A DNA stretch of 64,000 bases from Pseudidiomarina gelatinasegens (GCF_004025325.1 NZ_RSFE01000006.1:80581-144580); one strand, 5' to 3'. Numbered from the stretch's first letter, positions 1-8,128 are shown. Translations and numbers: made by a program. Notes: generated by a model not told the origin, from the sequence alone.

Positions 1-1344
1 CGCAAAGGCTACGGCAGTACCTAAAAATGGTGCCGTACAGGGTGTAGCTAATAGCGTTGCAAACATACCTTGTACAAAATGGCCTGTTGTTGACTGGTTG
101 CCACGCGCCGCAACCCATTGCTGCATGCCATGCGGCAATTGCAGTGTCCATAAGCCGCTAACTGATAATGCAAAAAGGCCAATCACCAGCGCCATGCCAC
201 CAATAAAATATGGATTCTGGAACTGAATGCCCCAACCAATCGCATGACCACCCAGCTTAAGCGCCATAATCATTAACGCCAGCAATACAAACGATGTGAT
301 AATGCCCAGCGCTGATGCAACAAACTGGCGGCGAATTTGACCACGTGCTCTGTCAGAGCCAATCAGCCCCTGCATTTTTAAGCCCAAAACCGGAAGCACG
401 CAGGGCATAATATTCAGAATCAGGCCGCCTAGTAAGGCCAGCGGCAACATATACCAGAAACTGGTTGATACAGCGGGATCAGAAATTGTCCCGGCCGTCG
501 CAACTGCCGTTTGCTCGCCACGTACAAGCTCATCAGCAACAGTCACTTGCAGCGTTTCACCAGACAAGTTCGGCTGCTCCAACCAATGTGAAATAGCAAA
601 GTGTGCGGTAAGACGGTTGCCATCGTGCTGCTGATACACCTGCTCAATCGTTAAATCGGTTAACTCTTGTTGCAAACTATCTACAAAAATACGCGGTTGT
701 TGCCAGCCCTCAGCGTTTTCAACCGTCACCGATAGTTGCTGTTTGCTTGCTGACCAAATCAACTGCTCTACCTGCAGTAACGGGTGATCACGATGGGGTA
801 GTCTGCTCTGCGCCTGTTCCAACAGGAACATGGCATCCATATCCGTGCGCAGCTCACTTGGCGTAAAGTTAAGTGCAATTGGGTAGTCCGAAATGACACA
901 AATGTTAGTGCAACTTGCCAAGGTTAGCGTGCCTTGTAAAGACACCCGTTGCTGCCAATTTTGCACTTCAATTTGCAGTGGGAAGCTCACATCGCCTTGA
1001 TAACCCACGGTCTCAATACCCTGCACGCTAAAACGCTCAGGCACAGGAAAGCGCCAATTCACTGCAGCAATATTTTCTGACTCAACTTGCCAGGCCAGTT
1101 CTGGTGGCACGCCACCTTCACCGGGGGTTCGCCAATAAGTTTTCCAGTCGTCCGCTAATTTCACTTGCAACAATGCGTCAACCGTCAGGGCTTCAGCATC
1201 GATTTTACCTGGCACAACAAGGCGCACTTGCACCGGCTGATGCGATTCAAGTTGCTGCCAGTCGGTTGCCACTTGCGCCTGCGCTGAGCTACTTAGCAGC
1301 AGGAGCAAGGTGACAAGCTGCCAAATGACTAAATGTGGTTTCAT
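1..1344 (-). CDS. DsbD/ScsB-like thiol:disulfide interchange protein (3' part cut by window edge)
   Basis: Reading from an ATG at 1344 gives 448 open codons running off the left edge. A signal peptide (residues 1-24, ending SSAQA) is followed by a large periplasmic region with the pair CTNIC, typical of the N-terminal domain of DsbD/ScsB proteins, and the segment TYWRTPGEGGVPPE seen in ScsB-type members. From about residue 330 hydrophobic helices begin, with the redox motif NIMPCVLPVLGLK and later ATPCTAPFLG, the two transmembrane cysteines that pass electrons from cytosolic thioredoxin to the periplasm. The C-terminal thioredoxin-like part would lie outside the window. The family reduces periplasmic thiols, and in ScsB is linked with copper tolerance. 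The family is clear; ScsB versus DsbD is inferred. Confidence 0.88.
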   Translation of the reverse strand, partial: MKPHLVIWQLVTLLLLLSSSAQAQVATDWQQLESHQPVQVRLVVPGKIDAEALTVDALLQVKLADDWKTYWRTPGEGGVPPELAWQVESENIAAVNWRFPVPERFSVQGIETVGYQGDVSFPLQIEVQNWQQRVSLQGTLTLASCTNICVISDYPIALNFTPSELRTDMDAMFLLEQAQSRLPHRDHPLLQVEQLIWSASKQQLSVTVENAEGWQQPRIFVDSLQQELTDLTIEQVYQQHDGNRLTAHFAISHWLEQPNLSGETLQVTVADELVRGEQTAVATAGTISDPAVSTSFWYMLPLALLGGLILNIMPCVLPVLGLKMQGLIGSDRARGQIRRQFVASALGIITSFVLLALMIMALKLGGHAIGWGIQFQNPYFIGGMALVIGLFALSVSGLWTLQLPHGMQQWVAARGNQSTTGHFVQGMFATLLATPCTAPFLGTAVAFA

Positions 1345-1417
1345 AAATTTATCTCATGTATTCGATTACTTCACTGCCACAAGCTATGGCAGCACAACGT
1401 ATGCACTACGTGTTGCG

Positions 1418-1771
1418 TTATTCGTTGAATACACAAAAAACAAGGTGGGAGCGACATCGCCGCCGCGCGGGGGGTGTTTGAATAGACGTTTTTGTGACTA
1501 GGCCGATGCTAACAAGGATTAGAAAGCCGACAAAGAGTGATGTGGCCGCCGCGCTGTCAAGAATATTTAGGTGCGCTTGCTGCAGCAGCTGCGATGAGCT
1601 TTCACATTCAGCTAAGATTGTTCCAGCTTCAGTTTGATGCTGACTGTGCTGTGCTTGTGGGCACTGTGTTGGCACCCAGGTACTTTGCTGCCCCCAACAT
1701 AAGAACAGCACGCAAAATACCGCCACTAAGGCGGTATAAGCACGTTTTCTGTCAGCTTGACTGCGTTGCAT
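1418..1771 (-). CDS. Unknown small two-helix membrane protein
   Basis: A 117-residue protein I do not recognise. It has a hydrophobic helix at about residues 13-27, a Gln/His/Cys-containing stretch (PTQCPQAQHSQHQ, then ECESS) probably exposed to the periplasm, a second helix at about 78-95, and a basic tail. It lies 73 nt upstream of the DsbD/ScsB-like gene in the same direction, so a role beside that protein is possible; the Cys and His content would suit metal binding, but this is inference. The start at 1771 has GAG 7 nt upstream. The last codons and stop (Asn-Glu-stop from AACGAATAA) fall in a copy of the CGTTATTCGT repeat found elsewhere in the window, so the C-terminus may be repeat-derived. 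Confidence 0.55.
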   Translation of the reverse strand: MQRSQADRKRAYTALVAVFCVLFLCWGQQSTWVPTQCPQAQHSQHQTEAGTILAECESSSQLLQQAHLNILDSAAATSLFVGFLILVSIGLVTKTSIQTPPARRRCRSHLVFCVFNE

Positions 1772-1797
1772 CGTTACTCGTTTTATTCGTTATGCGT

Positions 1798-2571
1798 TCA
1801 GCTGGCACCCATACCACCGTCAACACGGTATTGGCACCCAGTTATGAAAGTACTTTCATCAGACGCCAAAAACAGAACTAAGTTCGCGACGTCGATAGGT
1901 TCACCATAATGCTGCATTGGGATGATTTGTTCAAACTGGTTTTGTACTTCTTTACCATGTCCGGGATTCATAGTTTCTTCAATGGCACGCATCATGCGTG
2001 TATGAATGGGCGATGGATGCACAGAGTTCACCCGAACGCCAAATGGAGCAACTTCAACGGCCGCTGATTTGGTTAAGCCAACCACCGCATGTTTGGATGC
2101 CACATACGGGCTCATATTGGCAAAGCCGTCTAGCCCTGCAACGGATGACATATTAATCACGCTACCTGACTTGGCCTTGATTAAATGCGGGAGCACGTAT
2201 TTCATGCCGAGAAAAACACCGCGTAAGTTCACGGCAATTACGCGATCAAAATGACTGGTTTCTTGCTCGTGAGTTGGGACGGGTTTGCATTCAATGCCAG
2301 CATTATTGACAAACACATCAATTGCACCAAAATGGTGCAAAGCAGCATCAACATATTTCTTGGTGCTGTCTTCATTGGACACATCCGCGGCTACACTAAA
2401 CACGCGCTCCGGATGCCCTAAATGCTGTTCAGCTTGCTCAAGATCGGTTTCTTTTAAGTCCACCAACACCACTTTTGCGCCCTCGCGCAGAAACAGTGCG
2501 GCCGTGGCAAGACCTATGCCTGCCGCACCACCTGTAATAACAGCTACTTTATCTTCAAGACGGGGCATCAC
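1798..2571 (-). CDS. Short-chain dehydrogenase/reductase
   Basis: A 257-residue classical SDR, the usual length. The cofactor motif TGGAAGIG is at residues 13-20, VNNAG near 90, and the catalytic Ser-Tyr-Lys appears as INMSS and YVASK near 140-165. An aspartate at the end of the second strand (VLVDLKE) favours NAD(H) over NADP(H). The C-terminus has the usual FITGCQYRVDGG. It probably oxidises or reduces a small alcohol or ketone; the substrate cannot be told. A second Met directly after the first is an equally good start. It stands alone, head to tail with the downstream 117-residue gene. Confidence 0.85.
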   Translation of the reverse strand: MMPRLEDKVAVITGGAAGIGLATAALFLREGAKVVLVDLKETDLEQAEQHLGHPERVFSVAADVSNEDSTKKYVDAALHHFGAIDVFVNNAGIECKPVPTHEQETSHFDRVIAVNLRGVFLGMKYVLPHLIKAKSGSVINMSSVAGLDGFANMSPYVASKHAVVGLTKSAAVEVAPFGVRVNSVHPSPIHTRMMRAIEETMNPGHGKEVQNQFEQIIPMQHYGEPIDVANLVLFLASDESTFITGCQYRVDGGMGAS

Positions 2572-2665
2572 ACACCTCCAATTAACTCATGAGTGTGCGA
2601 TCAACTATAGGTTATATTTTGAACTGTTTTATGATCTGGCGTAAGTTTTTTACTGACCCCAACGC

Positions 2666-3253
2666 CTACCAAAGCAATGCAACGATACCCAGCACAATAA
2701 ATACAGCGGCCGCAACGTATCGTGCCAAGTCTAATGGCAGCTTCTGCATTAATTTACCGCCCAGCAATACAATCGGCACATTGGCAAGCATCATGCCGAC
2801 AGTTGTACCCATAGTAACCGCTACAACACTGCTGTATTGCGCACCAAGCACGATAGTTGCCACTTGCGTTTTGTCACCAATTTCCGCCACAAAAAATAGG
2901 ATGGTGGTGGCAATAAACGCGCCATATTTGCGCACTTCGTTGTGTTCATCGTTGTCCGGCTTATCAGGAATTAGCACCCACAAGCCCACAGCAATAAAAC
3001 ATGCTGCAACAATATAGGTAGCGATATTTTCAGGGAGTACGCCAACAATCCAGCTGCCAAACCAAGCTGATATAAAATGGTTCAGCACGGTAGCCACAAA
3101 GATACCCGCAATAATCGACCACTTATGCCTATACCGAGCGGCTAAAAATAGACTGAGCAGTTGCGTTTTATCACCTATTTCAGCCAGCGCCACGGTGAGC
3201 GTTGAGGTAAGAAATGCGTCCAAATCGGGCTCCTCATTAAAGTAGGCGCGCAT
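2666..3253 (-). CDS. TMEM165/GDT1 family (UPF0016) manganese/calcium exporter
   Basis: A 195-residue, six-helix membrane protein with two copies of the signature EIGDKTQ (about residues 25 and 121), the acidic cation-binding motif of GDT1/TMEM165 and bacterial MneA-type exporters. The two halves are inverted repeats, as in the family. It probably expels Mn2+ from the cytoplasm in exchange for protons. I placed the start at the ATG at 3253, with GAGGTG about 12 nt upstream; an in-frame TTG at 3283 would add ten residues. No convincing yybP-ykoY manganese riboswitch was found upstream. Confidence 0.86.
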   Translation of the reverse strand: MRAYFNEEPDLDAFLTSTLTVALAEIGDKTQLLSLFLAARYRHKWSIIAGIFVATVLNHFISAWFGSWIVGVLPENIATYIVAACFIAVGLWVLIPDKPDNDEHNEVRKYGAFIATTILFFVAEIGDKTQVATIVLGAQYSSVVAVTMGTTVGMMLANVPIVLLGGKLMQKLPLDLARYVAAAVFIVLGIVALLW

Positions 3254-3324
3254 TTTATCGGCAATCACCTCAATCAGCAACAAAGCGTCAAAGTTAGCTT
3301 TGCTATCTCTTTACAAACCAGATG

Positions 3325-3351
3325 GGAATAATCTGCGTTGTCGCAGCGTTA
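3325..3351 (+). promoter_or_regulatory. Candidate ECF-sigma promoter of the repeat-protein/barrel unit
   Basis: GGAATA (3325-3330), a 16-nt spacer, then CGTTA (3347-3351), 36 nt before the gene start. The same two elements at the same spacing precede the ECF sigma gene itself, and with a 15-nt spacer precede the subtilase. The -35 GGAA core and -10 CGT core are typical of ECF promoters. The assignment is inferred from recurrence in this window. Confidence 0.55.
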
Positions 3352-3386
3352 TCGAGGTGTCACTACGACATAACGGAGGAATCATT

Positions 3387-3806
3387 ATGAAAAACGTATT
3401 TAAATTTAACGTAATTGCTTTATCACTTGCTCTCACTTCAGGTGCTGCTTTCGCACAAGAGGCATCAGTAAACGCTAACGCCTCTGTTGCAGCACAACAA
3501 TCGGTTTCGGCCAATGCAGAAAATGACCAAGATGACGCCTCTCTCGACACAATGAACAGCGTCCAGTCCGAGGTTGATGGCACAGTTAGTTCTGCAATTG
3601 ATGTGACGCAAGGCGTTACCGGTAGCGTTAGCGCAACCGTCAATGACACCGTGGATTCAACTGTATCTGGCGCCATCGAAACAGCCTCTGAAGCTGCGGT
3701 AACGGATAGTGTGAATGGCACCATCAACGACACCATAAATAGCTCAGTGGAGTCGACTGTTGATGCAACCGTTCGCAATACCATTCGCGGCAACATTGGT
3801 AACTAA
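3387..3806 (+). CDS. Exported tetrapeptide-repeat protein of unknown function
   Basis: A 139-residue protein with a clear signal peptide (cleavage after GAAFA, about residue 23). The mature part is almost only Ser, Thr, Asn, Asp, Ala, Val and Ile, with no cysteine or aromatic residue. From about residue 70 Val or Ile comes every fourth residue: SVSATVNDTVDSTV, later NGTINDTINSSVESTV. Such period-four spacing suggests a regular coil or solenoid, or a helical bundle strip. The start has GGAGGA 7 nt upstream; an in-frame TTG at 3300 would bury the signal peptide. It is followed by a stem-loop and then the barrel gene, and preceded by the candidate ECF promoter, so it is probably an envelope-stress product. 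No family is recognised. Confidence 0.75.
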   Translation: MKNVFKFNVIALSLALTSGAAFAQEASVNANASVAAQQSVSANAENDQDDASLDTMNSVQSEVDGTVSSAIDVTQGVTGSVSATVNDTVDSTVSGAIETASEAAVTDSVNGTINDTINSSVESTVDATVRNTIRGNIGN

Positions 3807-3830
3807 TCCAGTCTGATTGGCGTTGATAAC

Positions 3831-3865
3831 GTGGGGCTAGCTGTGTGGCTAGCTCCACATTTTTC
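3831..3865 (+). terminator. Stem-loop with T-run (terminator or attenuator)
   Basis: GTGGGGCTAGC pairs with GCTAGCTCCAC (one G-T pair) around a short loop and is followed by ATTTTT. It lies between the repeat-protein gene and the barrel gene, whose ribosome site (GAGGAGGA) begins at once after it, so partial termination would give more of the first protein than of the second. Confidence 0.7.
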
Positions 3866-3879
3866 GAGGAGGAAGCACC

Positions 3880-4794
3880 ATGAAAACGACATCGCTTATT
3901 TTTGGTTGCACCGTGGTAAGTTTGCTGCCAAACCTTGTGAGCGCTGATGAACAACGATTCAGCTGGCAGGGTAAGTTGGAAGCGGGCTACGTTTACGACA
4001 GCAATGTGACCGTGCGTGAACTTGACGCCACCACCAATAAATCCGACCAAGCAGCTCTGCTGGACGGGAGCCTTTCATTAAAGTGGAACCCGTGGGCAAA
4101 TTTGCAGGTGAATGCCGGGGTAAACCATAGTGAAACCCTATATCGCGACCAAGATGAATTTGATTTGGCCATTACCACCGTGCATGGCGATTTATCGTAT
4201 GACTTTCGTGCATTCACGGTTGGGTTAAGTCGCCACGACGCACAAGCGGATCTGGCTAATCAAGCATTTATGGATTACCAGCAAGACGCATTCTATTTAT
4301 CCCGTTTATGGGGAGCGCGCTGGTATACTCGATTCGCGCTGCAAGACGTTGATAAAACCTTTGCCCAGGTACCGGAACGTAACGCCACCGCACGAGCCTA
4401 CACCGGCGACATCTACTGGTTTACGCCCTCGGCTGAAAGTTATATTTTGGTGGGTTATACCTATCACGACGAAACTTCCGTTGATCCTGAGCTAAGTTAT
4501 CAGGAACCGCAGTACCGCCTGACTTGGCAAACACAAACATCGGGTTGGGGTGGCGCGCATCGCTGGCAACTGGCCTTGCAGTGGCAGCAACGCGATTATG
4601 CCGCGCCCATGCAACTGTTGGATGGCGAAGCGCGTGAAGAACAGCGCTTCAGTGTACGCGGTCAATGGGATATTCCGCTTGCTGCAGCCGTAACGTTAAC
4701 GCCGACTCTTGAATATGTTGATAACCAGTCAAACTTTGACGCCGTTGACTATGATGAGACGCGTGCGGGCGTTCGGCTTGGATTTAAGTTTTAA
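3880..4794 (+). CDS. Outer-membrane beta-barrel protein
   Basis: 304 residues with a signal peptide (about 1-22, LVSA/DEQ) and then alternating polar/aromatic strands throughout: YVYDSNVTV, LSLKWNPWANLQVNAGVN, VHGDLSYDFRAFTVGL, ESYILVGYTYHDE. It ends in Phe (GVRLGFKF), the usual signal for the BAM machinery. The strand layout resembles the barrel half of surface-lipoprotein-assembly-modifier or DUF560-type proteins, but there is no N-terminal TPR part, so I only call it a barrel of perhaps 12-14 strands. It shares the candidate ECF promoter with the repeat protein upstream and faces the subtilase gene tail to tail 10 nt away. Confidence 0.8.
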   Translation: MKTTSLIFGCTVVSLLPNLVSADEQRFSWQGKLEAGYVYDSNVTVRELDATTNKSDQAALLDGSLSLKWNPWANLQVNAGVNHSETLYRDQDEFDLAITTVHGDLSYDFRAFTVGLSRHDAQADLANQAFMDYQQDAFYLSRLWGARWYTRFALQDVDKTFAQVPERNATARAYTGDIYWFTPSAESYILVGYTYHDETSVDPELSYQEPQYRLTWQTQTSGWGGAHRWQLALQWQQRDYAAPMQLLDGEAREEQRFSVRGQWDIPLAAAVTLTPTLEYVDNQSNFDAVDYDETRAGVRLGFKF

Positions 4795-4804
4795 GGCACC
4801 TGAA

Positions 4805-6166
4805 TCAATTTGGCGCCAATAGGCCGAACCCAAACACGGAATCACGTCCTTTCCCACCCAAATCTACCACCCGCTGCTGAAGCAAATCACGCACTTCAGT
4901 AGCGGTTGCGGTGGACTGCTCAAACCACAAACAAGCAGCTGCTGCCGCAACAACGGGTGCCGCCATGGACGTTCCTGTTTCATATCCAACGTTGCCGTCG
5001 CGCCTTGCAGTGCTTACCTGCACGCCTCGGGCAGTAAACTCAACATAGTCACCTTGATTTGCCCACCGGTAAATCTGCCCTTGCGCATCCGCGGCGGTTA
5101 CCGCAATTACATCATCATAGGCAGCTGGGTAATTCGCCGGTGCGGCGGGGCCATTATTACCAACCGCGGCAACCAGCAAAACATTGCGTTCAGAGACTCG
5201 CTTTACGGCTTGCTCCAATAACGCATTAGCGGGCCCAGTGAGGGACAAATTAATCACTTTGACATGCTGTTCCGTAAGCCAATTCATTGCTTCCAACAAC
5301 GGCAACAAAGCTGCACCTTGCTGCATAGCATTATGCCGATGAAAAATTGCCGCGCTATAAAGCTTAGCGTTAGGAACAAGGCTTACATAGTCTTCATGCG
5401 TTCCGATTAGAAGCCCAGCAACTGCTGTGCCATGGGCAGTTGGCTGCGCAACATCTGCTTGAAGAAAGCTTTTCTGCACAATGGCCTGCTGCGCAAATGC
5501 CGGGTGGGAGGTATCTATCGCCGTATCAATCATGCCGATTGTCAGCGGCGTTTCACACCATTGTCGCTGCGCAAATTTCACACTCGAAGTTCCGGAATCG
5601 TTGCTTTGTGCATCGTAAACAAAATGGCGTACTAACGATGCCGCAGCAGCTTTGGAAAATTTACTTCGCAGCAACGCTTCATCATTCAATTCGGCGGGTA
5701 CCTTAAAGCGCAGCACCGTAACATCCAATGCCCCCAATGTTTGCTTGGCAAGTACCTGCGCATCTATCTGCTGCAGCGCCTGTTCGGCTTCCGCAGATGC
5801 CGCAATCAGCCATTCCCGCTCAAGTACACGGTTGCCATTGGCCAGTGTCACTTCTGTAAATAGCTCCTGCTGGTTCGAGTCCAGCACCGCTAAGCGCTCG
5901 GTAACGTCGGGTAGCACAGTGACTGCGGTTGTGTTGATGCCTTGGGTAAGACGTTGCGCTGACTCAGGAACCTGATCTTGCACCCTTTGTTGAACGCGGT
6001 TTTGTACTTCATCACGCACCGTTTGGGTGGTGCGTTGAATATCTTGCAGCGCAGGCTGTATCGTATTATCAATGACTTGCGCGTAACCAATGGTGGGTAA
6101 AACCAATGTTAATAATGCCAATTGCAGTAATCGCGGCGTGACATTTTGTGCTAGCTTTATAGTCAT
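4805..6166 (-). CDS. Secreted S8 (subtilisin-like) serine peptidase
   Basis: 453 residues. A signal peptide ends near residue 29 (TIGYA). A charged pro-region follows in which Val recurs every fourth residue (VRDEVQNRVQQRVQDQV, about 48-64), the same period as the exported repeat protein nearby. The catalytic triad is readable: Asp214 in MIDTAID, His245 in AHGTAVAG, Ser400 in GTSMAAP; the oxyanion Asn is in AAVGNNGP. It is exported to the periplasm or beyond, and the N-terminal part probably acts as inhibitor or chaperone (family knowledge). It diverges from the sigma-factor gene and carries a copy of the candidate ECF promoter, so it is probably a target of that sigma factor. The start has GAGGT upstream. 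Confidence 0.88.
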   Translation of the reverse strand: MTIKLAQNVTPRLLQLALLTLVLPTIGYAQVIDNTIQPALQDIQRTTQTVRDEVQNRVQQRVQDQVPESAQRLTQGINTTAVTVLPDVTERLAVLDSNQQELFTEVTLANGNRVLEREWLIAASAEAEQALQQIDAQVLAKQTLGALDVTVLRFKVPAELNDEALLRSKFSKAAAASLVRHFVYDAQSNDSGTSSVKFAQRQWCETPLTIGMIDTAIDTSHPAFAQQAIVQKSFLQADVAQPTAHGTAVAGLLIGTHEDYVSLVPNAKLYSAAIFHRHNAMQQGAALLPLLEAMNWLTEQHVKVINLSLTGPANALLEQAVKRVSERNVLLVAAVGNNGPAAPANYPAAYDDVIAVTAADAQGQIYRWANQGDYVEFTARGVQVSTARRDGNVGYETGTSMAAPVVAAAAACLWFEQSTATATEVRDLLQQRVVDLGGKGRDSVFGFGLLAPN

Positions 6167-6206
6167 AACGTTGTACCTCGTGCAGAAGAACCGATGTGTA
6201 CTCGGT

Positions 6207-6232
6207 TAACGGTTCCCAGCAAAAAAAATTCC
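6207..6232 (-). promoter_or_regulatory. Candidate ECF-sigma promoter of the subtilase gene
   Basis: On the minus strand GGAATT (6232-6227), a 15-nt spacer, then CGTTA (6211-6207), about 40 nt before the start. It matches the motif before the sigma gene and the repeat-protein gene except for one base and one spacer position. Confidence 0.45.
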
Positions 6233-6240
6233 ATACCCAT

Positions 6241-6267
6241 GGAATAAATCATACGTGCCGTTCGTTA
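6241..6267 (+). promoter_or_regulatory. Candidate autoregulated ECF-sigma promoter
   Basis: GGAATA (6241-6246), a 16-nt spacer and CGTTA (6263-6267), 57 nt before the sigma-gene start. ECF sigma factors commonly transcribe their own operon, which supports the reading; the match to the promoter at 3325 is exact in both elements and in spacing. Confidence 0.55.
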
Positions 6268-6324
6268 CCAAGGTAGCACAGGATGAATTTTCTCTGTTTT
6301 AGCTAACGCAACTTGGGAATAACG

Positions 6325-6861
6325 ATGACAGCAACACAAGTTAAACAACAGCTTAGCTCACTACTGCCAGCATTGCGGCGTTTTGCTTTATCGCTGTGCG
6401 GTAACCTTGCCGATGCTGATGACTTACTTCAGTCCACCGTCGAGCGCTTGCTAACACGGCCAATACCGGACGACGTTGAGCTTCTTGCTTGGGCTTTTAG
6501 AGTATGCCGCAACGCTTGGATTGATGAACATCGCGCACGTAAAGTTCGTGAAAATGCGACGCAGCGTGAAGAATTGCAGCAAACGACCAGCCCAGACGAT
6601 ACCCAACGGGTGCATGATCAGATGGAGTTGCATGAAATAGATGCAGCATTAGCTGGACTGCCTGATGATCAGCGCGCTGCATTGGCACTCGTCGCAATTC
6701 AGGGCCTGAGTTATCGTCAAGCCGCTGACATTCTTGATGTGCCAACGGGAACGGTCATGAGCCGGCTGGCCCGCGCCCGCATTAAACTCGTTGAACTCTT
6801 GCAGCAGCCAAGCTCTTCATCGAGCGATAACAGTTCAAAGGGAGCACCTTATGTTCATTGA
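6325..6861 (+). CDS. ECF RNA polymerase sigma factor
   Basis: 178 residues. Region 2 (about 15-80) contains LRRFALSLCGNLADADDLLQSTVERLL, and region 4 (about 110-165) contains DDQRAALALVAIQGLSYRQAADILDVPTGTVMSRLARAR, a standard sigma-70 region 4 helix-turn-helix. There is no sigma region 1 or 3, as in ECF factors. It directs RNA polymerase to a small regulon, here probably the repeat/barrel unit, the subtilase and its own operon. I chose the ATG at 6325 (GGGA upstream) over the TTG at 6313. The anti-sigma gene overlaps its end by 11 nt, so the two are translationally coupled. Confidence 0.9.
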   Translation: MTATQVKQQLSSLLPALRRFALSLCGNLADADDLLQSTVERLLTRPIPDDVELLAWAFRVCRNAWIDEHRARKVRENATQREELQQTTSPDDTQRVHDQMELHEIDAALAGLPDDQRAALALVAIQGLSYRQAADILDVPTGTVMSRLARARIKLVELLQQPSSSSSDNSSKGAPYVH

Positions 6862-7561
6862 TGACGTTAAATTATCAGCTTTTCTCGACAATGAACTTGA
6901 ACCCAATGAGGCTGAAGCCATTCGACAGCAGCTGGAGCACGACGATGCTTTGGCAGAACGTTTGTCCGCATTAGCAATGGTTGATTTACAGGTTGGCGAG
7001 CGCTTAGACGCTCAGCTGCAACAACCAATTCCAGCACGTATTTATGCGTTGCTTGAGGAACCTGCAGAAGCTACCAACGTCGTTTCAATGGGGCGTTGGC
7101 AACAGCTTCGCAATGCGTTGAAGGACCACGTAGCTATCGCCGCTGGCGTCGCGTTAATTGTCGGTTTCGGAGTCGGACAGTGGTTGCCTGGCTCCGTGCC
7201 CTCTGCCGTCAATCATGACGTGTCGTTAGCGCTTGAAACGCAACCAAGTGGCATGCCGTATCAGCTTGATGCGGATACCACACTAACGGCACAACTCACC
7301 TTTAAGGACGCGCAAGGCGATTACTGCCGCCAATATCAGCTTGCCCGGGCCGAGCAAACCACCGTGGCCATACAGTGTCGTCGCAGTGAGGAATGGCACG
7401 AAGTTGCCAGTGTCAGTATGGTCACGCAAGCAAACAACGCCACATATCAAACGGCGTCAGGGCAACACGTACTTGACCCGTTACTTGACCAAATGATGCG
7501 CTCGGCGCCATTAACGCCGGCGCAGGAAAAAGAAAAACTTATGGCGGCTTGGAAAGACTAA
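6851..7561 (+). CDS. Anti-sigma factor (membrane-bound)
   Basis: 236 residues. The N-terminal part (about 1-50: DDVKLSAFLDNELEPNEAEAI, HDDALAERLSAL) looks like the helical anti-sigma domain. It lacks the HxxxCxxC zinc motif of the ZAS class. One membrane helix lies at about 97-117 (VAIAAGVALIVGFGVGQWL), followed by a periplasmic domain of about 115 residues. It probably holds the neighbouring sigma factor at the inner membrane until an envelope signal arrives. The start at 6851 has GGGAG 7 nt upstream and overlaps the sigma gene. Confidence 0.82.
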   Translation: MFIDDVKLSAFLDNELEPNEAEAIRQQLEHDDALAERLSALAMVDLQVGERLDAQLQQPIPARIYALLEEPAEATNVVSMGRWQQLRNALKDHVAIAAGVALIVGFGVGQWLPGSVPSAVNHDVSLALETQPSGMPYQLDADTTLTAQLTFKDAQGDYCRQYQLARAEQTTVAIQCRRSEEWHEVASVSMVTQANNATYQTASGQHVLDPLLDQMMRSAPLTPAQEKEKLMAAWKD

Positions 7562-7591
7562 AAAGCTGCATAAAAACGAAGGAGAACGACC

Positions 7592-8113
7592 ATGAAAACA
7601 CTGAATGTTATGTTGTTCACAGTATTGGCTCTGGTAATTTCTGGCTGCAGTTCACAGCCCGACTATCGCAAAGCAGAAGGCTCGGGCTACGGCTACCAAG
7701 AGACTAAAATTTCCGATACACAATATCGTGTCAGCTTCAAAGCGCGCGGTACCGACAAAACCAAAGCCATGGATTATGCGTTACTCCGCGCTGCTGAAGT
7801 GACGTTAGAAAATGGGTATGACTGGTTTGTGGTAACACACCGCGAAACGCTTGTTGATCGTGAACGGGTGCAACCAGACACCAGCTTAGGCTATACCAGC
7901 TCACGCGATATGGTCACCCGCTGTGGCTTAGTGACATGCACCACCACCAGTTATCCGCGCACCAGCATGAGTGCCGGTGTACACATTGGTGGTAATGAAT
8001 CGAGCGAAATTCAAAGCATTTTAGAAGTTAAGCTCGGCAAAGGCATGCGCCCGGATACCGACTACAGCTTTAGCGCGCAGGAAGTAAAAGAGAACCTTAG
8101 CCCTAAAGAATAA
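7592..8113 (+). CDS. CC0125/CC1285-type lipoprotein
   Basis: 173 residues with a lipoprotein signal (ALVISGC, lipidated Cys at 19). The mature part has the pattern GSGYGYQETKISDTQYRVSFKARG, then KAMDYALLRAAEVTLENGYDWFVV, typical of the CC0125/CC1285 group of small lipoproteins, whose function is not known. The residue after the lipidated Cys is Ser, which fits outer-membrane sorting. It follows the anti-sigma gene by 30 nt with a strong ribosome site (AAGGAG) and probably belongs to the same operon, making it a likely part of the envelope response. Confidence 0.75.
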   Translation: MKTLNVMLFTVLALVISGCSSQPDYRKAEGSGYGYQETKISDTQYRVSFKARGTDKTKAMDYALLRAAEVTLENGYDWFVVTHRETLVDRERVQPDTSLGYTSSRDMVTRCGLVTCTTTSYPRTSMSAGVHIGGNESSEIQSILEVKLGKGMRPDTDYSFSAQEVKENLSPKE

Positions 8114-8128
8114 GTCGGCAACGCAATA

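Noticed and set aside
1537..1881. Open frame on the plus strand
   Set aside because: It lies opposite the 117-residue protein and the end of the dehydrogenase, has no ribosome site and no protein-like features.
3284..3386. Possible yybP-ykoY manganese riboswitch before the GDT1 gene
   Set aside because: The conserved loop sequences could not be found on the minus strand, and this space is used by the candidate ECF promoter on the other strand.
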